Origin: Streptomyces sp. MST-110588
GTDB lineage: Bacteria > Actinomycetota > Actinomycetes > Streptomycetales > Streptomycetaceae
DNA length: 64,000 nucleotides
Assembly: GCF_022695595.1 (NCBI RefSeq)
Contig: NZ_CP074380.1
Location: forward strand, 372,001-436,000
Reading direction: 5' to 3'
Of the stretch, positions 48,916-57,691 are shown one piece after another (positions within the stretch are counted from its first letter, which is position 1; each line of letters begins with the position of its first letter). The position numbers and the translations under genes are program-made. Under the pieces are notes generated by a model that made no database searches, had not been told where the DNA came from, and saw nothing but the letters and a program-made list of their open reading frames with translations.

Positions 48916-50205
48916 TCAGATGGTCAGCCGCCTGTCCCAGGCGGCGGTCGGCGCGGTCCGTACGATCGTGCCGACCGCTTCCTCGATCCGGCGGTCCGAG
49001 AGATCGGCACGGGCGGTGAGCCGCAGCCGGGAGATCCCGTCCGGTACGGACGGCGGCCGGAAGCAGCCGACCGCCAGTCCGGCCTCGCGGCAGTCGGCGG
49101 CCCAGCGCACCGCCTGCTCGGGCGAGGGGGCCCGTACGGAGATCACGGCGGCGTCCGGACGGACCGCGCCGAGCCCCGCGGCGGACAGCCGCCGGTGCAG
49201 CTCGCGGGCGACCGTCCGGGCCCGGGCGGCGCGCCACGGTTCCCGGCGCAGCAGCCGCAGCGCGGCCAGGGCGGCGCCCGCCGCGGCGGGTGCCAGCCCG
49301 GTGTCGAAGATGAACGTACGCGCCGTGTTGACCAGGTGCTCGATCACCCGGGCCGGGCCGAGCACGGCACCGCCCTGGCTCCCCAGGGACTTGGACAGGG
49401 TGACGGTGGCCACCACGTCCGCGTCCCCGGCCAGTCCGGCGGTGTACGGCGCGCCCCGGCCGCCGTCCCCCAGGACCCCCAGGCCGTGGGCGTCGTCCAC
49501 GAGCAGCGCCGCGCCATGCGTCCGGCAGGCCGCCGCCAGCTCCGGCAGCGGCGCAGCGTCACCGTCGACGGAGAAGACGGAGTCGGTGACGGCCAGGGCC
49601 CGGCCGGTGTGCCCGTCCAGCGACTTGCGCACCGCGTCCGGGTCGGCGTGCGGGACGACGGCGGTGCGGGCGCGCGAGAGCCGGCAGCCGTCGATGAGGG
49701 AGGCGTGATTGCCCGCGTCGGAGACGATCAGCGTGCCCGGGCCGGTCAGGGCGGTGACGGCGGCCAGATTGGCGGTGTAGCCGCAGGACAGGACGAGGGC
49801 GGCCTCGAAGCCGCAGAACGCGGCGAGTTCACTCTCCAGCCGGGCGTGGAGTTCGGTGCTGCCGGTGACCAGCCGGGAACCGGTCGCGCCCGCGCCCCAG
49901 CGGTGGGCGGCCTGTGCGGCGCCGCGGATCACCTCCGGGTGCCGGCACAGCCCCAGGTAGTCGTTGCCCGCCAGGTCCAGCAGCGGGGAGTTGACGGGGC
50001 GTGGGCGCAGGGTCCGCAGCAGTCCGGCGCGGCGGCGCTGCTCACGCGCCTCGTCGATCCAGCCGAAGGCCGCGTCCGGACCCGGGGGCGACGATTCCGG
50101 GGCCGACGCGTCCGGGGCCGACGCGTCCGGGGACAGGGCCGGTTCCACGGCGGCGAAGGGCGCGTTCCGGGGCGTCGGCGGGACAGGTCGCTGCGGCATC
50201 GGCAT
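48916..50205 (-). CDS. bioF: 8-amino-7-oxononanoate synthase
   Basis: A 429-residue PLP enzyme of the alpha-oxoamine synthase group: LDLAGNDYLGLCRHPEVIRG, SDAGNHASLIDGCRLSRA, DDAHGLGVLGDGG, and the PLP lysine in VTLSKSLGSQGG. It joins pimeloyl thioester and alanine in biotin synthesis. The N-terminal 45 residues are an Ala/Pro/Ser-rich extension with a DASAP repeat (15-bp DNA repeat near 50100). It is divergent from bioB. Confidence 0.9.
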   Translation of the reverse strand: MPMPQRPVPPTPRNAPFAAVEPALSPDASAPDASAPESSPPGPDAAFGWIDEAREQRRRAGLLRTLRPRPVNSPLLDLAGNDYLGLCRHPEVIRGAAQAAHRWGAGATGSRLVTGSTELHARLESELAAFCGFEAALVLSCGYTANLAAVTALTGPGTLIVSDAGNHASLIDGCRLSRARTAVVPHADPDAVRKSLDGHTGRALAVTDSVFSVDGDAAPLPELAAACRTHGAALLVDDAHGLGVLGDGGRGAPYTAGLAGDADVVATVTLSKSLGSQGGAVLGPARVIEHLVNTARTFIFDTGLAPAAAGAALAALRLLRREPWRAARARTVARELHRRLSAAGLGAVRPDAAVISVRAPSPEQAVRWAADCREAGLAVGCFRPPSVPDGISRLRLTARADLSDRRIEEAVGTIVRTAPTAAWDRRLTI

Positions 50206-50345
50206 CCTTGTCGTTTGTTGGCTGTCGATAGACGTTAGCGGTCGTTACGCAGTCATACGGTGTGGCGATACACACACCCCCTGTCAGCGGTGTTGTGGGG
50301 TTCCTCCATTGGTCACCGGTATCGAGGTAGGACAGGATCACCGCC
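50206..50345. promoter_or_regulatory. Divergent control region of bioF and bioBAD
   Basis: The gap holds an AT-richer core (GTCGATAGACGTTAGCGGTC; GTGTGGCGATACACAC is a partial palindrome near 50261-50276). A biotin-responsive operator is expected here, but no standard BirA or BioQ site was identified. AGGTAGGACAGG lies before the bioB start. Confidence 0.4.
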
Positions 50346-51605
50346 ATGGACCTGCTGAACACGCTTGTGGACAAGGGGCTGCGGCGCGTACCGCCGACCC
50401 GCGAAGAGGCGCTCGCCGTGCTCTCGACCTCCGACGACGATCTGCTGGAGGTCGTGGCCGCGGCCGGAAAGGTGCGCCGCCGGTGGTTCGGACGGCGGGT
50501 GAAGCTCAACTACCTGGTCAACCTCAAGTCGGGCCTGTGCCCCGAGGACTGCTCGTACTGCTCGCAGCGGCTCGGCTCGAAGACCGGGATCTTGAAGTAC
50601 ACCTGGCTCAAGCCCGAGGAGGCGTCGAAGGCGGCTGCCGCGGGAGTGGCCGGCGGCGCCAAGCGCGTGTGCCTGGTCGCCAGCGGGCGCGGCCCCACCG
50701 ACCGCGACGTGGACCGGGTCTCGCAGACCATCGCGGCCATCAAGGAGGAGAACCAGGACGTCGAGATCTGTGCCTGCCTCGGTCTGCTCTCGGACGGCCA
50801 GGCGCACAAGCTGCGCGCGGCGGGCGTCCACGCCTACAACCACAACCTGAACACCTCCGAGGCGACGTACGGCGACATCGCCACCACCCACACCTTCGAG
50901 GACCGCGTCCAGACGGTGCGGCAGGCGCAGGCGTCGGGGCTGTCCTCCTGCTCCGGTCTGATCGCGGGCATGGGCGAGAGCGACGCGGACCTGGTGGACG
51001 TGGTCTTCGCGCTGCGCGAGCTGGACGTGGACTCCGTACCGGTCAACTTCCTGATCCCCTTCGAGGGCACGCCGCTGGCCAAGGAGTGGAATCTGACGCC
51101 GCAGCGCGCGCTGCGCATCCTGGCGATGGTGCGGTTCGTCTGCCCGGACATCGAGGTACGGCTGGCCGGCGGGCGTGAGGTGCACCTGCGCACGCTGCAG
51201 CCGCTCGCCCTGCACCTGGCCAACTCCATCTTCCTCGGCGACTACCTGACCAGTGAGGGCCAGGCCGGGCAGGACGACCTGGCGATGATCGCCGACGCGG
51301 GCTTCGAGGTGGAGGGTAGGGGCACCACGACGCTGCCCCCGCACCGGGCGGACGCGCGGGCGGCGGGCGGCTGCGGCGGCGGCCGAGGGGACGGCGAGGA
51401 CCACGGGGGCTGTGGTGACCACGGGGGCGAACAGAGTTGCCCCCCGTGCGGCAGTGGCGCCCAGGGAGCCGGGACGCGAACCGGCGACGGCGAGGACACC
51501 GCGACCGCCCCCGTCCCCCGCTCGGTCCCCTCCGAAGAGGCGCGCACGAAGCTGGTCACCGTCCGCCGCCGCGGCGCGGGTACGGAGCTGCCGCCCAATG
51601 CCTGA
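50346..51605 (+). CDS. bioB: Biotin synthase with a Cys/His-rich C-terminal tail
   Basis: A 419-residue radical-SAM enzyme. The cluster motif is [20 protein letters not shown] (CxxxCxxC). [15 protein letters not shown] and [12 protein letters not shown] are further conserved blocks, and the core ends with the [11 protein letters not shown] region. It inserts sulfur into dethiobiotin. After residue about 330 there is an extra tail of about 90 residues rich in Gly, Cys, His and Asp ([20 protein letters not shown]). Its stop overlaps the bioA start by 8 bases. Confidence 0.95.
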   Translation: MDLLNTLVDKGLRRVPPTREEALAVLSTSDDDLLEVVAAAGKVRRRWFGRRVKLNYLVNLKSGLCPEDCSYCSQRLGSKTGILKYTWLKPEEASKAAAAGVAGGAKRVCLVASGRGPTDRDVDRVSQTIAAIKEENQDVEICACLGLLSDGQAHKLRAAGVHAYNHNLNTSEATYGDIATTHTFEDRVQTVRQAQASGLSSCSGLIAGMGESDADLVDVVFALRELDVDSVPVNFLIPFEGTPLAKEWNLTPQRALRILAMVRFVCPDIEVRLAGGREVHLRTLQPLALHLANSIFLGDYLTSEGQAGQDDLAMIADAGFEVEGRGTTTLPPHRADARAAGGCGGGRGDGEDHGGCGDHGGEQSCPPCGSGAQGAGTRTGDGEDTATAPVPRSVPSEEARTKLVTVRRRGAGTELPPNA

Positions 51606-52937
51606 GCCCACCGCCGCACCCCAACCGCCGACGGGCCGGCCGCCCCTGACCCCTCGTGAACTGCTGGACCTGGACCGCCGGCACGTCTGGCACCCGTACG
51701 GCCCGATGCCCGGCCGCGTCGAGCCCCTGCTGGTGGCGTCCGCGTCCGGGACCCGGCTGCGGCTGGCCGAGCCGGTGCACGGCCGTACGGAGCTGCTGGA
51801 CGGCATGGCGTCGTGGTGGTCGGCGATCCACGGCTACAACCACCCCGTACTCAACGAGGCCGCCCGCGCCCAACTGGACCGGATGAGCCATGTGATGTTC
51901 GGCGGGCTCACCCACGAGCCCGCCGTACGGCTCGCCACCCGCCTGGTGGAGATCACCCCGAGGGCCTGGAGCACGTCTTCCTCTCCGACTCCGGCTCGGT
52001 CTCGGTCGAGGTCGCCGTCAAGATGTGCCTCCAGTACTGGCGCTCGGTGGGGAAGCCCGCCAAACAGCGGCTGCTGACCTGGCGCGGCGGCTACCACGGT
52101 GACACCTGGCAGCCGATGTCCGTCTGCGACCCGGACGGCGGCATGCACACGGTGTGGCAGGGCGTCCTGCCGCAGCAGGTCTTCGCCGACGCGCCGCCCG
52201 CCGGTTTCGACGCCGCGCCCGACCCTGCGTACGTGGCGCATCTGCGGGAGCTGATCGCCCGCCACGCCGAGGAGCTGGCGGCGGTGATCGTGGAGCCCGT
52301 GGTGCAGAACGCGGGCGGGATGGCCTTCCACTCCCCCGCCTATCTGCGGGCACTGCGGCAGGCGTGTGACGAGTACGGCGTGCTGCTCGTCTTCGACGAG
52401 ATCGCGACCGGCTTCGGCCGTACGGGCGAGCTGTTCGCCGCCGACCACGCGGGGGTCACCCCGGACGTCATGTGCGTCGGCAAGGCGCTGACCGGCGGCT
52501 ATCTCACAATGGCCGCCACGTTGTGCACCTCGGCGCTGGCGCGGGGCATCTCGCGGGGCGAGGTGCCGGTGCTGGCGCACGGCCCGACCTTCATGGCCAA
52601 TCCGCTGGCCGCCGCGGTCGCGGGCGCCTCGGTCGACCTGCTGCTGTCGCAGGACTGGCGCACTCAGATCAAACGTGTCGAGGCCGGACTGCGGACGGGC
52701 CTGGCGGAGGCCGCCGCGCTGGACGGCGTACGGGCGGTGCGCGTCCTCGGCGCGATCGGCGTGATCCAGCTCGACCACGAGGTGGACATGGCGGCGGCGA
52801 CCCGGGCGGCGGTGCGGGAGGGCGTATGGCTGCGCCCGTTCCGTGACCTGGTCTACACGATGCCGCCGTACATCACCGACGACGGGGAACTGGCCCGGAT
52901 CTGCGCCGCGATGTGCGCCGTGGCACGGGTTTCTTAA
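51598..52937 (+). CDS. bioA: Adenosylmethionine-8-amino-7-oxononanoate aminotransferase, frame broken once
   Basis: With one C added to the run at 51956-51959 the gene encodes 446 residues. Blocks: [32 protein letters not shown], then (second frame) [48 protein letters not shown] and the PLP lysine in [12 protein letters not shown]. It transfers an amino group from SAM to give diaminopelargonate. The ATG at 51598 overlaps the end of bioB. As given, the two open parts are 51598-52077 and 51813-52937. Confidence 0.92.
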
Positions 52938-53105
52938 GGACGCCGCGACTCATTGGTCACGACGGTGCGCACCACCGCGCGTCGGCGGCCCGCAGAGATA
53001 TGGAGGAGTGAACAATTGCCGGAGCCACAGACGGAACAGATGAGGCGGTCGGGACGGGCGGGGCAGACAAGACACGCGGGTCAGGCGGGACGGACGGGAG
53101 AGAAC

Positions 53106-53840
53106 ATGCCGGTGCTGTTCGTGACGGGGACGGGTACGGAGATCGGGAAGACCGTCACGACGGCCGCGGTGGCCGCCGCGGCGCTGGCCCGCGGCCGGAC
53201 GGTCGCGGTCCTCAAGGCCGCGCAGACCGGCATCGGCCCCGGCGAGCGCGGTGACGCGGCGGAGGTGGCACGGCTCGCCGGGCCGGTCACCGTCGCGGAG
53301 ACGGCCCGGTTCCCCGAGCCGCTGGCGCCGGCGACGGCCGCGCGCCGGGCCGGGCGTCCGGCGGTGGGTCCGGCGCAGATCGCCGAGGCCACCGCGCGGC
53401 TCGCGGCCTCGCACGACCTGGTGCTGGTCGAGGGCGCGGGCGGGCTGCTCGTACGGTTCGACGAGCAGGGCCGGACGCTGGCCGATGCCGCACGGCTGGT
53501 CGGCGCGCCGCTGCTGGTGGTGGCCTCGGCCGGGCTGGGAACGCTCAACGCGGTCGCGCTCACCGCGCTGGCCCTGCGCTCGTACGGACTGACCAGCCCC
53601 GGCGTCGTCATCGGGAGCTGGCCGGCCGAACCGGACCTGGCCTGCCGCTGCAACCTCGAAGAGCTGCACGAGGTGGCGCAGGCCCCGCTGCTGGGCGTGG
53701 TGCCGGAGGGGGCGGGCACGCTGCCGCCGGACATCTTCCGTACGGCCGCGCCGGGCTGGCTGGACCCCCGCCTGGACGGCAGCGCAGAGGTGTCCCGGCT
53801 GGTCTCCGCACACCGGGAACCGGCCGTCCAGGGCGCGTAG
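53106..53840 (+). CDS. bioD: Dethiobiotin synthetase
   Basis: A 244-residue enzyme with the P-loop FVTGTGTEIGKTVTTAAVAA, LKAAQTGI and VEGAGGLLVRF. It closes the ureido ring of dethiobiotin with CO2 and ATP. I chose the ATG at 53106 because MPVLFVTGTGTEIGKT matches the family start; the frame opens at 52953. It is 168 bases after bioA, so it may have its own ribosome and promoter signals (GGGAGAGAAC precedes the start). Confidence 0.93.
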   Translation: MPVLFVTGTGTEIGKTVTTAAVAAAALARGRTVAVLKAAQTGIGPGERGDAAEVARLAGPVTVAETARFPEPLAPATAARRAGRPAVGPAQIAEATARLAASHDLVLVEGAGGLLVRFDEQGRTLADAARLVGAPLLVVASAGLGTLNAVALTALALRSYGLTSPGVVIGSWPAEPDLACRCNLEELHEVAQAPLLGVVPEGAGTLPPDIFRTAAPGWLDPRLDGSAEVSRLVSAHREPAVQGA

Positions 53841-53974
53841 CGCGAGAGCGGGGGTCGGGGTGGGGCGAGGCCGGGGCCGGGCGCACCGGGCGTCCGTACC
53901 GGCGCGTCGTACGGCTTCGGCACGCGGACCTCACCGCGCCCCCGCCCGCACCTCACCACGCCCGTGCCGCCCCC

Positions 53975-55081
53975 TCAAGCAGCCTGCATGGCCGACTGCC
54001 GTACGGCCTGCTCGCCCTCCCCCTCCGCCTCCTGCGCCCCGGCCCACGTTCCCAGGGCGATCTCGGCGGTGATGCCCGGCCCGAACCCGGCGATGATCCC
54101 GCGGGCGGAGTCCACCGCGCCGCCCTCCGCGAAGAGGCGGTCCAGCGCGTCGAAGATGACGGCGCTGGCGATGTTGCCGCGTTCGGTCAGGGTGGCCCTG
54201 CTGTAGCGGAACATTTCGGAGGGCAGGTCCAGGAACTGGCCCAGGTCGTCCAGGATGCGCGGTCCGCCGGCGTGGACGATGTAGAAGTCCAGGCCGGAGG
54301 CGTCCCATCCGAACGGTTCGGCCATGGCGCACATCGCCGGGGCGAGCATGGCCATCGTGCCGGGCACCCGCTTGTCCAGGAGGAAGTGGAAGCCGGTGTC
54401 CCGTACCCCGTAGGAGATCCAGTCCTCGGTGTTGGGCACCAGGTGGGAGCCGTTGCAGGCCAGCCGTACCCCGGTGCCCCCGTCACCGCGCACCACGGCC
54501 GCGGCGACGGCGTCCCCGAAGAGGCCGTTGGAGAGCAGCGATCCCACGCCCAGGTCGGTCGGCTGGTAGCACAGGGAGCAGAACTCGCAGGAGACGATCA
54601 GTACGTTCGCCCGCGGGTAGGCGGTGCAGAAATCATGGGCGCGGTTGATCGCCGCGCCGCCGGCCGCACAGCCGAGCTGGGCGATGGGCAGTTGCCTGGT
54701 CTCGGGGCGGAAGCCCATGGAGTTGATCAGCCAGGCGGTCAGCGAGGGCATCATGAAGCCGGTGCACGACACGTACACGATCATGTCGATGTCGCGCACG
54801 GTCAGTTCGGCGTGGTGCAGTGCCTGCCGGACGACCGTCGGCACCCTGGCCTTGGCCTGGGTTTCGTAGAGCGCGTTGCGCGCGGTGAAACCCGGATGCG
54901 CCAAGGTCTCCTCGATCGGCTGAATCAGATGGCGGGTGCGGACGCCGGTGTTTCCGATCAGCCGGAGGACGAGATCCAGTTGCGGGTGCCCGCCGTGCAG
55001 TTCACGCGCCAGATCCAGGGTCTGTTCCATCGTGATGACGTGCTCGGGGACGGCCACCGCCGGCCTGCACAGTGTTGCCAT
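53975..55081 (-). CDS. rppA: Type III polyketide synthase, 1,3,6,8-tetrahydroxynaphthalene synthase
   Basis: A 368-residue chalcone-synthase-like enzyme that matches RppA closely: MATLCRPAVAVPEHVITMEQ, the catalytic Cys138 in QLPIAQLGCAAGG, VSCEFCSLCYQPTDLGVG, the His in DFYIVHAGGPRILDDL and the Asn in LTERGNIASAVIFDAL. It condenses five malonyl-CoA into THN, the source of flaviolin and melanin-like pigments. AAGGAGG precedes the ATG at 55081; the frame opens at 55171. The P450 gene lies 35 bases upstream, in the same unit. Confidence 0.93.
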   Translation of the reverse strand: MATLCRPAVAVPEHVITMEQTLDLARELHGGHPQLDLVLRLIGNTGVRTRHLIQPIEETLAHPGFTARNALYETQAKARVPTVVRQALHHAELTVRDIDMIVYVSCTGFMMPSLTAWLINSMGFRPETRQLPIAQLGCAAGGAAINRAHDFCTAYPRANVLIVSCEFCSLCYQPTDLGVGSLLSNGLFGDAVAAAVVRGDGGTGVRLACNGSHLVPNTEDWISYGVRDTGFHFLLDKRVPGTMAMLAPAMCAMAEPFGWDASGLDFYIVHAGGPRILDDLGQFLDLPSEMFRYSRATLTERGNIASAVIFDALDRLFAEGGAVDSARGIIAGFGPGITAEIALGTWAGAQEAEGEGEQAVRQSAMQAA

Positions 55082-55116
55082 GACGGCCTCCTTGGTCTGA
55101 CGGACGGGCACGCCGG

Positions 55117-56324
55117 TCACCAGCGGACGGGCAGCGCGAGCGGGAAGCGCCAGATGGAGCTGGTGTTCCACCGGACCTCTTCCGCCGGAACGGCAAGCCG
55201 CAGCCCGGGGAAGCGGGTGAGCAGGGTGCCGATGGCGACCTGGAGTTCCATGCGGGCCAGGTGGGCACCGATGCAGTGGTGGGTGCCGTGTCCGAAGGTC
55301 ATATGGGAGGAGGCGGTACCACGGGTGAGGTCCAGTTCGTCCGGACGGTCGTAGACCTGTTCGTCGCGGTTGGCGGTGAGGTAGGAGACGTGTACGGTCT
55401 CGCCGGCGCGCACGGTGACGTCACCGAAGTCCACGTCCTCCAGGGCCACCCGCGGAATGCCCACGCCCTGGCGGAACGGGATGAAGCGAAGCAGTTCCTC
55501 GATGGCCCCGGGCAGGATCTCGGGCCGCTCCCGCAGCAGAGCGAGCTGTTCGGGATGGGTCAGCAGGGTGTAGATGATGTTGCTGATCTCATACGTGCTG
55601 GTGTCGTGCCCGGTGACCAGCAGCAGCATGCCCATGACGGCGACTTCCCGCTCGTCGAGGAACTCCTCCCCCTCGCGGGCCACGGCCAGCGCGCTCAGCA
55701 GGTCCTGTCCCGGGTCCCGGCGGCGCCGCGCGGTCAGGTCGCCGAAGTAGGCGCGCAGGCCCGCCTTGCCCTCGGCCGCCGCCGCCCGGTCCCCGGTGCC
55801 GGTGGACATCATGGCCATCGCCCAGCGCCGCAACTGCGGCCGGTCGGGTTCGGGCACGGCCAGCAGCTCGCAGATCGTGGTCAGCGGCAGCCGGGCGGCC
55901 AGGTGCGCGGACACGTCCGCGGCGGCCCCTGCTCGGCCATTTCGTCCAGCAGGGCGTCGACGAACTGTACGGTTTTGGGGCGCAGTTGTTCGACCTGGCG
56001 GTTGGTGAACGCCTTGGCCACCAGGCGGCGCAGCCTGCTGTGTCCGGGCGGGTCCATCAGGTTGATCGACTCGGACTGGGCGATCGGGTCCGGTGTCAGC
56101 CGGGGGAAGTCCTGTCCGATCAGCGCGGCCCGGCTGAATCTGCGGTCCGCCGTGACGGTCCGCACGTCCTCGTACCGTGTCACCAGCCAGGCGTCGCCCT
56201 GGCCGTGGGGCATGCGGATGCGCGCGATGGGCTCCTCGTCACGCAAGCGGGCGAGCAGCGGATCGAACTCCAGGCTTTCGGTATGCCGGAACGGGCACGT
56301 CCACACGGTCTCCGAAGCGGTCAT
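55117..56324 (-). CDS. Cytochrome P450 next to rppA, frame broken once
   Basis: With one base added to the run at 55926-55929 the gene encodes 402 residues. N-terminal part: ARIRMPHGQGDAWLVTRYED, ESINLMDPPGHSRLRRLVAK. C-terminal part: LLVTGHDTSTYE (I helix), AIEELLRFIPFRQ (ExxR) and FGHGTHHCIGAHLARMEL (heme Cys). Its sequence style is close to the CYP158/CYP107 enzymes that couple flaviolin or THN, and its place beside rppA fits that. As given, the first frame ends near 55881 and the second opens at 55914. Start: ATG at 56324. Confidence 0.88.
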
Positions 56325-56782
56325 CAAAGCTCTCCCATCACACACATCCACGCCCGGTGACGCGCTGATCCGTTTCCAGTTATTCCGCGACGGCGACACC
56401 TGCCTACACGTCCCCCGACAGTTCACTCGGATGCTGGGCTTCCCGAAGACCCGAGCGAGTGCCGGACCGGGGCGCCCTGCCGGGGCAGCGGGCGGCCACC
56501 GCCGGTCCGGCCGCGGAAGCCGCCCGGGCCGGGGCCGCCGCAAGCCGCCGCTCCGTACGCCGTCGCGCGACGGCGCGCGCCTTCCCGGCCCGGTGCGCCA
56601 CCGGTTCGCGCTCCCCCGCGCCGTACCCGCCACGGTCCTCCCCGAGGACGAGAAGTCCGCCGCCCGCCACTCCCCCAGGGGGATGCACGGCCGCCGCACC
56701 GCCCGTAACCTCGGTCCGCAGGACGGGAGTTGGCTGGGCCGGGAAGTGGCCGGCCCGGCCGGTACGGGGAGGCGAGAGGCCG
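56325..56782. other. Gap between the rppA/P450 unit and the ABC exporter
   Basis: About 460 bases. The first 100 (AT-richer, GTTTCCAGTTATTCCGCGAC) probably hold the promoter of the P450-rppA unit. The rest is very GC-rich with many open frames but no family signature. GGAGGCGAGAGGCCG leads into the ABC ATPase start. Confidence 0.4.
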
Positions 56783-57686
56783 GTGTCCACACCTGCGGGG
56801 GGCGGCGAGCGGTACGGCGGCGGGCGAGGCGGCAGCGGCCCGGGCCCTGGCGCTGACCAAGACGTACGGAATGGGTGAGACCCGGGTCGTGGCGCTGGAC
56901 GGCGTGGACGTGGCGATCGCGCGCGGGCGTTTCACGGCCGTGATGGGCCCCTCGGGGTCGGGGAAGTCGACGCTGATGCACTGCCTGGCCGGGCTGGACA
57001 CGGTCTCCGCGGGGCGGGTGTGGCTGGGCGAACAGGAGATCACCGGTCTGGACGACCGCGAGCTGACGCGGCTGCGCCGGGACCGGGTGGGCTTCATGTT
57101 CCAGTCCTTCAACCTCCTGCCGACGCTGACGGCCGAGGAGAACATCACCCTGCCCATGGACATCGCCGGCCGCAAACCGGACCGCCGGTGGCTCCAGCAG
57201 GTCATCGACACGCTCGGGCTCGGCGACCGGCTCGGGCACCGTCCCGCACAGCTTTCCGGAGGGCAGCAGCAGCGGGTGGCGTGTGCCCGGGCGCTGGCCT
57301 CACGACCCGAGTTGATCTTCGCGGACGAGCCGACCGGCAACCTGGACTCCCGCTCGGGCCTGGAGGTGCTGCACGTCCTGCGGGAGGCGGTGGACGAGCT
57401 GGACCAGACGGTGGTGATGGTGACCCACGACCCGGGCGCCGCGGCCCACTCCGATCTGGTGCTCTATCTGGCGGACGGGCGGATCGTGGACGAGATGCCG
57501 CAGCCCAGCGCCGATGCGGTGCTGGAGCGGATGCAGATCTTCGCCCAGGGCGCGCCGGCGTCCCGCGAGCCGGAGCGGGACGCCACGCGAACGCGGCGCA
57601 CCGGGCCCGACGGCCGGAAATCCGCCCAGCCGCCGGGGCCGCGGGCCACGGACCGGCCGCCCGGGCACGACACCGGGCGGAGCTGA
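56783..57686 (+). CDS. ABC transporter ATP-binding protein (MacB/LolD type)
   Basis: An ATPase of about 300 residues: Walker [21 protein letters not shown]-loop [12 protein letters not shown], signature [17 protein letters not shown], Walker [16 protein letters not shown] and H-loop [12 protein letters not shown]-terminal tail of 60 residues is Arg/Pro-rich. The start is disturbed: a GTG at 56783 with good ribosome site leads to STPAG and then, if one G of the six-G run at 56797-56802 is removed, into the main frame ([20 protein letters not shown]). As given, the main frame is open from a TTG at 56730. It drives the permease encoded 5 bases downstream. Confidence 0.9.
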
Positions 57687-57691
57687 TCGCC

